Below, one piece after another: positions 12,637 through 23,327 of a stretch of 64,000 nt of DNA. Location: NCBI GenBank assembly GCA_032622095.1, contig CP136066.1:205736978-205800977 (forward strand), written 5' to 3'. This DNA is from Siphonodentalium dalli (lineage: Eukaryota > Mollusca > Scaphopoda > Gadilida > Siphonodentaliidae). How positions within the stretch are numbered: the first letter of the stretch is position 1; the number at the start of each line of letters is the position of its first letter. A program made the translations under genes and the position numbers. The notes beneath the pieces are model-generated. The model saw nothing but the letters and a program-made list of their open reading frames with translations, made no database searches and was not told the DNA's origin.

Positions 12637-14847
12637 GACCCGTGTGGTCCCGGGGTAGAATATGCCTACCGCTAACGCCCCTCTGTGAGGAGTAAAAATC
12701 CCCTAATGTGGCACCCTGTTTGCCGTGGTGTGCATCACTTGAGGTGTGTTGTGTGAGTCCCAGGGTACTAGGTCGGTCGTATCACGTGTAGCACCAACCT
12801 GCGGATACGACTTAGCTCATGGTCCTCTTTGGTCCTACATCTCTTCAAGACGGGTGGTTGAGTTGACCCGCTCAATCAATCGGCTAGCCAGGCCTCTCCA
12901 CAGTATTTCAGATTAAAAAATTTGTATATGTTGTATCTGAAGTTTGAAATATTGTTTTCTGTTTTTCATGTATGATGTTTCTCTTCTCTCCTGTCTCTTG
13001 TGTTCATCCTGATGATTGTTGAATGTTTGTTCCTGTATTGTTCACGCTTGTCTCACTGTGGAGAGTTACTGGGAGGATGCTATATGCAGTGGCTAAACGG
13101 GTCACCGCTTCATCTATGTACCAGGCTTTGGCCCGTCCAGAATTTTGAAGGGTAGTCCACGGTGGCTGCTGGGATAGTTGTCGATATTTTTTCCTTTTTG
13201 TATGGCAACTCATACAAAAAAAACAACGTCTTGCTCGTAAGAATGACGACTCGCCAAGTTCCAATGATGCTGTGGTATTCCCTCAGTACTTGATTCAAAT
13301 ATGAAAAGACCTTCTATCTTTGTCATTGCCAAAACACTACAAACTACAAAGCATTGCTGGACAATTGAAAATTGTTAAACGAATTAGGACTGGGCCAATA
13401 ATAGGCTCTCTCTTGATTGAATATTCAAGAGGAAAGTTCAATATGATGCTCTGTTGCAATTAACAACTATTGCACAAACACCAGTGTTGGTTACTGGTCA
13501 CAAGACATTGAATAGTAGCAGAGCTTTGTGGCGAACCCGCGATATAACTGATTCTTCGGAATCAGAAATATTGGCGGAGTTTGCACCACAGGGAGTTACA
13601 GGATTTACAAAAACTGTTGATGGTATACGAGTTCCTCTGAATAGTTATCTTCTGACCTTCAATCGTTGCTAACATCCTCCGACATTGAAGGTTGGGTACA
13701 CGAAGGTAGATATAAGTACCTATGTTCGAAATTCATTACGGTGTTTTAAATACCAGAGCTATGGCCATGGCCAGGACCATTGTAAAAGTAAAGAAACCAT
13801 TTGTGCACGCTGATCTGTTTCTGGTCATGATCATAAGGATTGTACAAATCCTTAAAAATGTACGAACTGTCAAGGTTCACACCCTGCAATGGATAGCCCA
13901 TGTCCCATATGGGACTATGAATTCAAGATACATAGCTTTAAGGCTGGTAAACATTTATCATATATGGGTGCTATGAAATTAGTTGGCACCAGACCGTCAA
14001 TTTCTCAAGTCACATACTCGGCTGCCGTTTCTAAGAAAAAGTCTGTTGATGCCTGCACAGTGAGTCAAACAAAACTCGGTAATATATCGATAGCAACACA
14101 AGTGCAAGAGAATGATATTACTCCTGTCACTGAACCTGTCTCACCGGCAATAGATACTACTACAGTTTTTAAGTTTGTTCCGAAACCAACTAAGGAAATT
14201 GATCCCATTGTTCCAAAACAGGAATCCCAAAATCTGTCAAAGCTTCGACTCAGAAAAAACAGGTTGATGTTTGAATTTGCAAAATTTGAAACGATGCTCA
14301 AAGATAAGCAGTCAACTTTGAGGGGGAAAAGTAGCTCCATGTATTTCACATGGGGGCATGGGTAGCAGTTCTGTGACACGTCACCTGCAGAGCCTACCAC
14401 CTGAATGTCAACTTGACGTATTGATTCAGGCTAACACCATATTCATTAGCTATTATAAATATCTTATGAGTTATTCAAAAGTCGACTTTGACGACTACTT
14501 CACATATTTCAGTGTGGACCTGTCTGAATTAAATGATTTATATTCGTTGATTACATTTCATGCAGGTTTTATGTCTTGGCTGTTCTCAAAGCAGCATTGC
14601 TGTTCTTTTTTGTTATTCTGTTTTAGATATGTTTGTACAACGGTCAGTTTCTTAATGGTTCTGTCCCCAATCGAGCACTCTCGCTCTGATTTGGGTGTTT
14701 TTATTTGTATATAATTAGTTTCATTTTAGTCCAATTCACGGTTACGTCTATACACAGTTGATTCGCTTTATTCTGATTCAATTTATCTCAGTCGTGATGT
14801 GGCCTAACGGCTAAACGACGTAAAATCTTAACTAAACAAACAAACAA
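12637..14847 (+). mobile_element. Nested full-length ORF1-only non-LTR element
   Basis: This 2,211-bp insertion lies in the outer element and is flanked by a perfect 12-bp target duplication, CTGGACAATTGA, at 12625-12636 and 14848-14859. The order is a 5' UTR (12637-about 13242, homologous to 10813-11295 plus 12401-12510), ORF1 (about 13243-14560), a 3' UTR and an (AAAC)n tail ending at 14847. No EN or RT sequence lies between ORF1 and the 3' UTR. The target duplication and tail show it arrived as an RNA-mediated unit already lacking ORF2, so it must have used an RT supplied in trans. Confidence 0.85.
13243..14560 (+). pseudogene. Decayed ORF1 nucleic-acid-binding protein (inner copy)
   Basis: In frame from about 13442 to 14365, with stops near 13670, 13818 and 13853, the translation resembles jockey-type ORF1 (gag-like) proteins. 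It has an RRM-like region with 'RDITDSSESEILAEFAPQGV', then three zinc knuckles. Knuckle 1 (about 13736-13778) has its second Cys changed to Tyr. Knuckle 2 (about 13810-13845) has its second Cys codon mutated to TGA. Knuckle 3 (about 13862-13910) keeps C-x2-C-x4-H-x5-C and the following CPIW. Downstream are a charged, coil-prone segment (LRLRKNRLMFEFAKFE) and, after a frameshift near 14360, a C-terminal QLDVLIQANT...YFTYFSV region. Such proteins bind and chaperone element RNA. It is clearly inactivated. Confidence 0.75.
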
Positions 14848-14859
14848 CTGGACAATTGA

Positions 14860-16560
14860 AATATGTCAAACCGATCAGGACCGGGCCAGATAGGGCTCTC
14901 TTCTGATTGAATGTTTAAAGAAAATTCAATCTGATGCTTTGTTGCAGTTAATAGTTATTGCACATGTACCAGTCACGCTTGCTCCTCACAAAACATAGTA
15001 TAGTAGTAGAGCAGTTTTGAGAACCCGAGATATCTCCGACTCTTCAAAGAGTTACTGATGTTCGCAGATTTTCTAAGACAGTTGATTGACTAAAAGTTCC
15101 TTTGCATAGTTATCTCTTGACACTCAATCGGTGGGAATATCCGCCGACGTTGAAGATTGCACATATGAAGACAGATTTGTCTGCATATGTACAAAATCCC
15201 TTACGATGGTATAAATGTCAGGGGTGTGGTCATGGCCAGGACAGTTGTAAAACTAAAGTAACCATAATATGTGCACGCTATTCTGTTCTGATAATGATCA
15301 TAAGGATAGTACTAAACCAAAAAAGTTTTCACATGCTGCAATGGATCGTTCATATCTCATATGGGACTATGCATTCATAATTCAACGGTGTAAGGTTGAG
15401 ATACATCTATCATATTCAGATGCAATGAAAATAGTTGGTGCTCAAACATCAATTCAACCAGTCACATACACTGATGTCGTTTCTACAAATTAGTCTGCTG
15501 ATGCCTGCACTCAGACAAGAAGACTAACACACTTCGTGTATAACAAGAAACACATATAAGGATTAACTGTCATGTGGACTGTTTTTATGGAGATGTAACG
15601 GTGAGGTAAGTGGACATAACTTGTGTAAAACCCGAAGGGGTTTACATACAAGTTATGTCCACTTACCTCATCTCCATAAAAATAGTCCACATGACAGTTA
15701 ATCCTTATATTTATATACATTTAGCGAAAAAGCCGCTTTTGTAAATATATTTAAATCGAAAAGTGTATCGTGACAAGATCAGCCCAAAATACCCAATAGC
15801 ACCCTTGGCAAAAGTTAATAGGAACAATTTCTCTTCATGTTGAAACCCGATGATGTATTAAGTCAATCCTGCGCGAGTCAAAATGCGCCCAAAGCATTAC
15901 GCGTTCGTCTTTCCAAACCTAATGACGTATCGATGGTGTTATTAGCTTGGTGTTATGAGGCGTTACGCATTCACCGACAAATAACTGCAACTAGCCACGT
16001 GGGCGCCGACCAATCAGAATGCTGGATTTAGTGATGACAACACTTAGTGTGTAAATATATTGACGTAACTGATATAACTCCTGTCCCTGAACCTGTGTTA
16101 CAGTCCATGGAAACGTCGACTGATGATGCACCCGTTGGTCACAAACCATCCACTCTCAAGTTACTGCAACAAGTCTATTCGCGTTGATGCTATTTCTCCA
16201 CATCAAAAATCGCCTGTTGCTTCGAAACAGAAACCTCCAAAGTCCCTTCAACGTTTAGACCATCAGAAAGAGAGGATCATATCTGATCTAGCAAAATTTG
16301 ACCAGACACTTCATGAGAAACGATTAACAGTACAATGCACCAAACAGTATTTGTGGATTGAGGCCGTCGGTTGTGTGAAATATGCCATGCTTCTGTCTCA
16401 TCCACACCACCATCAGCTTGACGCATTGATAAAGGTTCATACGCGAATAATCAAATATCATAAATACCCTATCAATGGAAAATCTAATTTTAAAAGCTAC
16501 TTTACATATTTCGATGTGCAGCCTTTGCAATTTCGTGTAATTTATTTGCTATTTAGTATG
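14860..16560 (+). pseudogene. Decayed ORF1 nucleic-acid-binding protein (outer copy)
   Basis: This is homologous to the inner copy from the position of its insertion onward. The first knuckle (about 15205-15250) retains YKCQG..GHGQDSC but its first Cys is Trp. A frameshift follows near 15270, then IWDYAF and the conserved ISY/LSYSDAMKIVG stretch. The MITE at 15528-16051 splits it. From 16123 one frame runs through the coil-like LAKFDQTLHEKR and into QLDALIKVHT...YFTYFDV. In the ancestral protein the coil and C-terminal domain were therefore one continuous ORF1. No RT follows; a 3' UTR with 'gcgatatggc...aaacgacg' does. Confidence 0.75.
15528..16051. mobile_element. Harbinger-like MITE containing a perfect foldback
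   Basis: The termini are CACACTTCGTGT and ACACTTAGTGTG, flanked by TAA on both sides (15525-15527 and 16052-16054). A 3-bp TWA duplication is typical of PIF/Harbinger. The left part contains a nearly perfect palindrome with arms of about 75 bp (about 15552-15632 and 15641-15712). The right part is unique sequence without a coherent gene. Confidence 0.6.
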
Positions 16561-16924
16561 TATTCTTGTACTACTTTTATACGTTTTATAGTATGCTTTC
16601 ACACTAGTCAGTTCTTGAATTTATAATCCTGACTCCAAGTGGAAACATTGGGTGCTTTTATTTCTACATAGCTCATTGTTTTAATCTAATCTACTGTCTG
16701 ATTTTTCTAAACAGTTGCTTCGCTACAATCTTTTGTTTTATACCTGACTCTGTTCTCGGTCGCGATATGGCATAGCGACTAAACGACGTTTAATTCTCGA
16801 TCAATCAATCAATCCTTAAAATAGCAATTCGTAAAATGCACACAATTCCCGTCACTCGTATAAGTACAATAACTCTTGCAACAAATATCTAGCTCACATA
16901 TTGCATAAGTTCCAGATAGCAGCT

Positions 16925-17350
16925 ATCCGAGCGTCTGAAGCGACTTTTTAGATATTACCTTAGTGACGTAGGTTCCTTAATTAGATATTACCTTAGTGAC
17001 GTAGGTTCCTTAACGCCTGAAGCGATGGTTTAGATATTACCTTAGTGGCGTAGGTTTCTGAACGCATGAAGCGACTGTTTAGATATTACCTTAGTGACGC
17101 ATGTTCCTGAACGTCTGAAGCAACTGTTTAGATATTACCTTAGTGAAGTAGGTTCATGAACACCTGAAGCGACTGTTTAGATATTAACTTAGTGACGTAG
17201 GTTCCTGAACGCCTAAAGCAACTATTTAGATATTACTTTAGTGACGTAGGTTCCTGAGCGCATGAAGCGACTGCTGAGATATTACCTTAGTGACGTAAGT
17301 TCCTGAACGTCTGGAGCGACTGTTTAGATATTACCTTAGTGACGTAAGTT
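16925..17350. repeat. 49-bp minisatellite, about 9 copies
   Basis: The units read roughly 'ctgaagcgactgtttagat' followed by 'attaccttagtgacgtagg' and 'ttcctgaacg'. Each contains GTGACGTAGG. The array and the 90 bp before it are paralogous to 61690-61860, where only two units exist. Confidence 0.85.
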
Positions 17351-17556
17351 CCTGACTCTGGTTAGAAGACTTGAACAAGAGACCCATATATGATTGGTTA
17401 TTGATCTGGGTACGGTATTACCATTACCAATACTTGCCATGTTCTGCATTACAATTATACAATTACCATTAATTTTAAAATAGGATATAATGCATTACCG
17501 GTACAATTATACTTTCAAAAGTAATGCATTACTATTATTATCAGCAGTGTGTTATA

Positions 17557-17955
17557 TTAACCCTTTACTCAACAGAAGGGCCCTGTGCCAATGCATTCTC
17601 TTATATATGCGAGTCGACCATAGGTCGCCTCGCATATATAAGAGAATGCATTGGCTTAACACATTAAAAATTATAAAATTGTTAAAGAATGTAAGAAAAA
17701 ATGGTAAAAAGTGTTAAAAACAGATTTTTTTTAGGCCAATGCATTCTCTTATATATGCGAGGCGACCTATGGTCGACTCGCATATATAAGAGAATGCATT
17801 GGCACAGGGCTAACTGTAACTATCACAATGCGGTCAAGGAGCCGGTTCCAATGATATCCATATTTGTATGGTTCTATTGAGACAGACCGAAGATATTTTA
17901 GGCTGTTGAAGCTTTATTTGGCCGGTTTTGGCCGGTTTGTTGGGTAAAGGGTTAA
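17557..17955. mobile_element. piggyBac-like TTAA MITE, copy 3 of 6
   Basis: TTAA lies at both borders with ends CCCTTTACTCAACA and TTGTTGGGTAAAGGG. Hairpin modules are at 17587-17657 and 17734-17803. The unique right segment matches 9810-9950 and 2700-2830. Confidence 0.85.
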
Positions 17956-18946
17956 AAATAAAAAATAAATACATTGTGTTTGTGAAGCCTACACAAAAGT
18001 CACATCGACCTATCAAATTGTATGTTCTTTTATCAATTATAAATGTATTGTTGTTTTTTTTCAACAAAAATCACAGCATGTGTGTGCTACTACACTGATA
18101 TATTTTCACATTGATACAACTTTCCTAGTTAAATGTTTGCGCACCTTTTGCTTGTTGATACCGCAATGTCGCCAAAGTTCGTGAGAATACAACTGCGGGG
18201 GTTTCTCCAATTCCCTCCTAAATGTGTCAATCGGCCCATTGATTTTCGCCTGTGTTCCATGACCGATTAAACAAATGTTGTCCAGGCTTGTTTACTATAT
18301 TAATCTAAAAGTATCACTGAACTAACATGGTGTCCAGAGTTAAACAATTGAAAAGAGTTAAAGGCATGGGCGGCGTTCGTTGCAGAAATATTAATATTTG
18401 TTCAAATCGCCATCAACTGAAGGAATATTAAAATATATATAGTTTTGTTCATATGTCAAACATAATCAGCGCGTAAATAGTATATTGTCGTCAAGACGTA
18501 CGATGGTTTACGTAAATGTTACAGAAGTTTTGCTTTTGTTTACATAGCACAACGCAATTCTATTAGTTAATCACACACATATAATATAAACGCTCTTTAT
18601 TATTTCCATATCAGGAACACAGTAACAAATAACGCCCTTTATGTTTACCATATCCGGATCTAAACAAAAGCCAGGTTAGGTAACGTTTTCTGCTTTTGTT
18701 TACACAACAAAGAAAAACATTCGACAATAACATACTGTTTATGCCATATTTCTAATAGGTATAAGAACAAGGTTTGTCTATATTTTACTATTCTTTTTGT
18801 TTATGGCGGGTTTTGACGCAGGTGAATATTTTAACAGCATACCCACCGCCAACGGCGCCCGTATCTTTAAACGTGAAGAATGGCGAATGCTATATCAGTC
18901 AAAAAATTATCAGTGACAAGACTGATTATAGTGTGCCTGTCATTTG
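17956..18946. other. No gene seen
   Basis: This is AT-rich unique sequence. Near 18540-18720 'tctgcttttgtttacac' type words recur, suggesting a diverged repeat. No frame has domain support. Confidence 0.4.
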
Positions 18947-19038
18947 CAGAATGAGGTCCCCAAAGGGTGAATTTAGTGACGCTATCCCGCATAGCGGGCT
19001 AGCATCACCAAATTCACCCTCTGGGGACCTCATTCTGA
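18947..19038. repeat. Foldback palindrome (ATGAGGTCCCC family), copy 1
   Basis: Arms of about 44 bp (18947-18990, 18995-19038) surround a small 'gcatagc' loop. The same sequence forms the arms of the longer element at 27625-27851. A diverged third fragment is near 19250-19310. The 133-codon frame crossing it is an artefact of the palindrome. Confidence 0.8.
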
Positions 19039-19309
19039 ATGGCCTCATCTGCTATGGGAGACATATACTCAGATTGAAGTTCTCAAATGGTGAATATTGT
19101 GATGTGCACCTTTTTGGAACCTCAATCATGCAATGTGTTGTCTGCCAATTTGGGAACACAGTGAAACTAAACTAAAAAAGAAATAAAATTTCTGTGAAAA
19201 CTTTCTATAGAAATTTAATAATAAAGAAACTTTCCAGGAAAGATGAGGCCTAAGGAGAATGTGGTCACCGGAGGGTGAATTTAGTTATGCCGCTTCAACG
19301 GCTACAGCG

Positions 19310-20340
19310 TGTGCGTCTTTTCTTCTCTATGGCGTCATTCAAATAATGGAAATTGAATCTATAGGCAAATAGTCACACAGACACCCGGCTTTTATTTATC
19401 CGGCTTATCACGTACGGACTGTTATAAACACGATTACATTAAAAACGTGACCATTTAATTTGGATGATTGCGTGATGGTATTGCGTGAGCGTTTCCCTGA
19501 ATTCACAAGAATCTTGTAAAACCTAACAGCGTCGAAATCCGCGAGAAGATAGCTACATCGAGGGTACGTTCATACAATGGCAAGTTTGCACGGTTTGCAG
19601 CCTTTTCGTTATGGAAAACGATATGGTTTAAGAATATGACCGGAAACAATCATATAAAATCCATCTGTACCACATCTATACGTGCGAAGTAAAAAATAAT
19701 GTAGCTCCACCTCTGAGATGCTACCGGAATTTGCCTGCAAATATCTCTCAATAATCAATGATGCAGATATTTGAAGGCAACCGTTACAAGTGGAACTAGA
19801 TAATTTTACTTCTCATGCCGTTCGCTTTGGCAGAGATGAATATTTTATGCATGTTTCCGTTCATATTCTGTTACCATGCGGTTTTCTATGCCGAGATTCC
19901 TTAAAACATGCCGTGCAAACATGCCAGCTTATGAACGTACCCTATAACAGGGCTTGCTTGTTCGCGTCATTCGCATTAGCATATTGCAGCTTTATACAGG
20001 TCATGATGGGGATTAAGATACTGGAAGTGATCCTCTATAACGTAAGCGCCGGTTGTCATTAATCCGGGTTTACACAAATATTTGCAAGATATCGGTAAAT
20101 ATTGACACGGTACTCCGCGAAGAATGTTCGTAATATATCACTATTAAATTGACAATTAATGACTCTATTTTAGCGGTGATCGGCACATTGAGCGGTAAAA
20201 TAAGATTGATAACCCTGCCATAAATATCTATAGTTGTCATTCAAGTTGACTTTTCACAATGGCGTGATCTTGACAGGGCGGTATACTATAGATACATGTT
20301 CACATAATATACAATAGACTATACACTGGGAACTATATAG
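19310..20340. other. No gene recognised
   Basis: The region is unique sequence with a 90-codon plus-strand frame at 19790-20062. That frame has a mixed hydrophobic composition, no recognisable domain and no clear splice context, so I leave it unassigned. Confidence 0.3.
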
Positions 20341-20346
20341 TATACA

Positions 20347-20817
20347 CCCTTTCATGACTGGATCTTCCTGCAGCGTTGCGAAACCCCGTGCCAGTGCATT
20401 TTCTTATACACATGTATGCGAGTCGACCATAGGTCGCCTCGCATATATAATAGAATGCCTTGGCCTAACCAATTTTATATTATTTTTTATAATTGTTAAA
20501 GAATTTAGAAAAAATGATAAAAAAGATTGTTAAAGAATGTAAGAAATAGTTATAAAAATAATAAAAATTGTTAAAGAAAGTAAGAAGAAAATGATAAAAA
20601 CTGATAAAAAAAAATTGTTAAAGAATGTAAGAAATAATTATAAAAATAATAAAAATTGGTAAAGAATGTAAGGAGAAAATGATCAAAAAGAATATAAGAA
20701 AATGATAAAAATTGTTATAGAATGTAAGAATTTTGTTAATAAATCTTAAAAATTGTTAAAGAATGTAAGAACAAAATATAAAAATTATAAAAATTGTTAA
20801 AGAATGTAAGAAAAAGG
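20347..20817. mobile_element. TTAA-type MITE fragment (CCCTTTCATGAC end type)
   Basis: It begins CCCTTTCATGACTGG, followed by the hairpin module (20391-20464). A long AT-rich tract then repeats 'attgttaaagaatgtaaga' at least seven times up to 20815. The second hairpin and right end are missing. Confidence 0.6.
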
Positions 20818-20914
20818 ACTGAATACTTGTCTCGCACTATTCGTGGAGTCAGAAGACACGTTCACGGCCGCGCTTCGTCCAATCAAAATACAGTATGACC
20901 CTCTGCCAACTATA

Positions 20915-23327
20915 TCTCATATATATTTTGAAGACCTCTGTCTGTTTGTATGTTTGTCTGTATGTCTGTATGTTTGTCATTTATACAAATCTACGATTCT
21001 CGACCGATCGGGACGAAACTTGGTACGTGTGTGTAGTTTGACCAGGCGGTGGACGTTGTCGTATTGGCGAGCCCGTGCGGCGCCCGCTTCGCGCATGCGC
21101 AGACGAGATCTCGGAAACGGGTGGAGCTATCGACTTGAAATTTGGTATGTGAATGTATCTTGCCCCGAATACGAATTTTATCGGGTCGCCGAGCTCGTGC
21201 GACGCCAGCTTCGCGCATGCGCAGACGAGATCTCGGAAACGGGTGGAGCTATCGACTTGAAATTTGGTTTTTGAATAGCCCGGACAACGTCGGGCTCATC
21301 GGCTAGTCTCATATATATATATTGAAGACCTCTGTTTGTCTGTCTGTCTGTCTGTCATTTATACAAATCTACGATTCTCGACCGATCGGGACGAAACTTG
21401 GTACGTGTGTGTAGTTTGACCAGGCGGTCGTCGCTGTCGTATTGGCGAGCCCGTGTGGCGCCCGCTTCGCGCAAGCGCAGACGAGATCTTGGAAACGGGT
21501 GGAGCTATTGACTAGAAATTTGCTATGTGAATGTATCTTGCCCCGGATACGAATTGTATCGGGTTGCCGAGCCCGTGCGACGTCACCTTCGCGCATGCGC
21601 AGACGAGATCTCGGAAACGGGTGGAGCTATCGACTTGAAATTTGCTATGTGAATGTACCTTGCCCCGGATACGAATGTTATTGGGTCGCCGAGCCCGTGC
21701 GACGCCAGCTTCGCGCATGCGCAGACGAGATCTCGGAAACGGGTAGAGCTATCGATTTGAAATTTGCTATGTGAATGTATCTTGCCCCGGGTACGAATTT
21801 TATCGGGTCGCCGAGCCCGTGCGACGCCAGCTTCGCGCATGCGCAGACGAGATCTCGGAAACGGGTAGAGCTATCGACTGGAAATTTGGTTTTTGAATAG
21901 CCCGGACAACGTCGGGCTCATCGGCTAGTCTCATATATATTTTGAAGACCTCTGTCTGTCTGTCTGTATGTCTGTCTGTATGTCATTTATACAAATCTAC
22001 GATTCTCGACCGATCGGGACGAAACTTGGTACGTGTGTGTATCGGGTTGCCGAGCCCGTGCGACGCCACCTTCGCGCATGCGCAGACGAGATCTCGGAAA
22101 CGGGTAGAGCTATCGACTGGAAATTTGGTTTTTGAATAGCCCGGACAACGTCGGGCTCATCGGCTAGTCTCATATATATTTTGAAGACCTCTGTCTGTCT
22201 GTCTGTATGTCTGTCTGTATGTCATTTATACAAATCTACGATTCTCGACCGATCGGGACGAAACTTGGTACGTGTGTGTAGTTTGACCAGGCGGTCGACG
22301 TTGTCGTATTGGCGAGCCCGTGCGGCGCCCGCTTCGCGCATGCGCAGACGAGATCTCGGAAACGGGTGGAGCTATCGACTTGAAATTTGCTATGTGAATG
22401 TATCTTGCCCCGGATACGAATTTTATCTGGTCGGCGAGCCCGTGCGACACCAGCTTCGCGCATGCGCAGACCAGATCTCGGAAACTGGTGGAGCTATCGA
22501 CTTAAATTTGGTATGTGAATGTATCTTGCCCCGGATACGAATGTATCGGGTCGCCGAGCCCGTGCGACGCCAGCTTCGCGCATGCGCAGACGAGATCTCG
22601 GAAACGGGTTGAGCTATCGACTTGAAATTTGCTATGTGAATGTATCTTGCCCCGGATACGAATTGTATCGGGTCGCCGAGCCCGTGCGACGCCAGCTTCG
22701 CGCATGCGCAGACCAGATCTCAGAAACGGGTGGAGCTATCGACTTGAAATTTGGTATGTGAATGTATCTTGCCCCGGATACCAATTTTATCGGGTCGCCG
22801 AGCCCGTGCGACGCCAGCTTCGCGCATGCGCAGACGAGATCTCGGAAACGGGTAGAGCTATCGACTTGAAATTTGATATGTGAATGTATCTTGCCCTGGA
22901 TACCAATTGTATCGGGTCGTCGAGCCCGTGCGACGCCAGCTTCGCGCATGCGCAGACGAGATCTCGGAAACGGGTGGAGCTATCGACTTGAAATTTGGTT
23001 TTTGAATAGCCCGGACAACGTCGGGCTCATCGGCTAGTCTCTTATATATTTTGATGACCTCTGTTTGTTTGTCTGTCATTTATACAAATCTACGATTCTC
23101 GACTGATCGGGACAAAACTTGGTACATGTGTGTAATTTGACCAGGCGGTCGACGTTGTCGTATTGGCGAACCCGTGCGGCGCCCGATTCGCGCATGCGCA
23201 GACGAGATCTCGGAAACGGGTGGAGCTATCGACTTGAAATTTGGCATGTGAATGTTTCTTGCGCCGGGTACAAATATTTCTTATATATATTTTGAATAGC
23301 CCGGACAACGTCGGGCTCATCGGCTAC
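20915..23327 (+). mobile_element. Five head-to-tail Helitron-like elements
   Basis: Each unit starts TCTCATATATATTTTGAAG or close to it. Then come a (CTGT/CTGTATGT)n microsatellite, one to several tandem copies of a GC-rich repeat of about 122 bp, and an end hairpin GCCCGGACAACGTCGGGC followed by TCATCGGCTAG. Units are 20915-21306, 21307-21928, 21929-22167, 22168-23037 and 23038-23327 (the last ends CTAC). The 5' TC, the 3' hairpin and the terminal CTAG before T are Helitron signatures, and the first unit follows an A. Microsatellite plus tandem core plus hairpin resembles the non-autonomous DINE/HINE and bivalve pearl elements. No Rep/helicase is encoded; frames here are open only because of the repeats. 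Confidence 0.8.

Larger units (their letters stand above)
10813..16816 (+). mobile_element. Outer ORF1-only non-LTR retroelement (interrupted three times)
   Basis: The element is flanked by a perfect 12-bp direct repeat, TAAAATAGCAAT, at 10801-10812 and 16817-16828. Its own pieces are 10813-11299, 12401-12636, 14848-15527 and 16052-16816. Removing the three insertions and their target duplications leaves about 2.15 kb: a 5' UTR, one ORF1-like coding region with zinc knuckles, a 3' UTR and an (AATC)n-type tail. There is no endonuclease/RT frame. Its layout and length match the nested element at 12637-14847. ORF1 plus a simple-repeat tail places it among jockey/CR1-type non-LTR elements, and the missing ORF2 makes it non-autonomous. 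Confidence 0.8.

Noticed and set aside
18774-19175. 133-codon plus-strand frame
   Set aside because: It spans a perfect palindrome that is a known repeat in this window; no domain or splice context.
20843-22949. Many frames of 65-145 codons rich in Arg/Ser/Ala (for example RRRDLGNGWSYRLEI, MREAGVARARRPD)
   Set aside because: They recur in several frames on both strands of the Helitron core repeats and reflect GC-rich repeat composition, not a protein.
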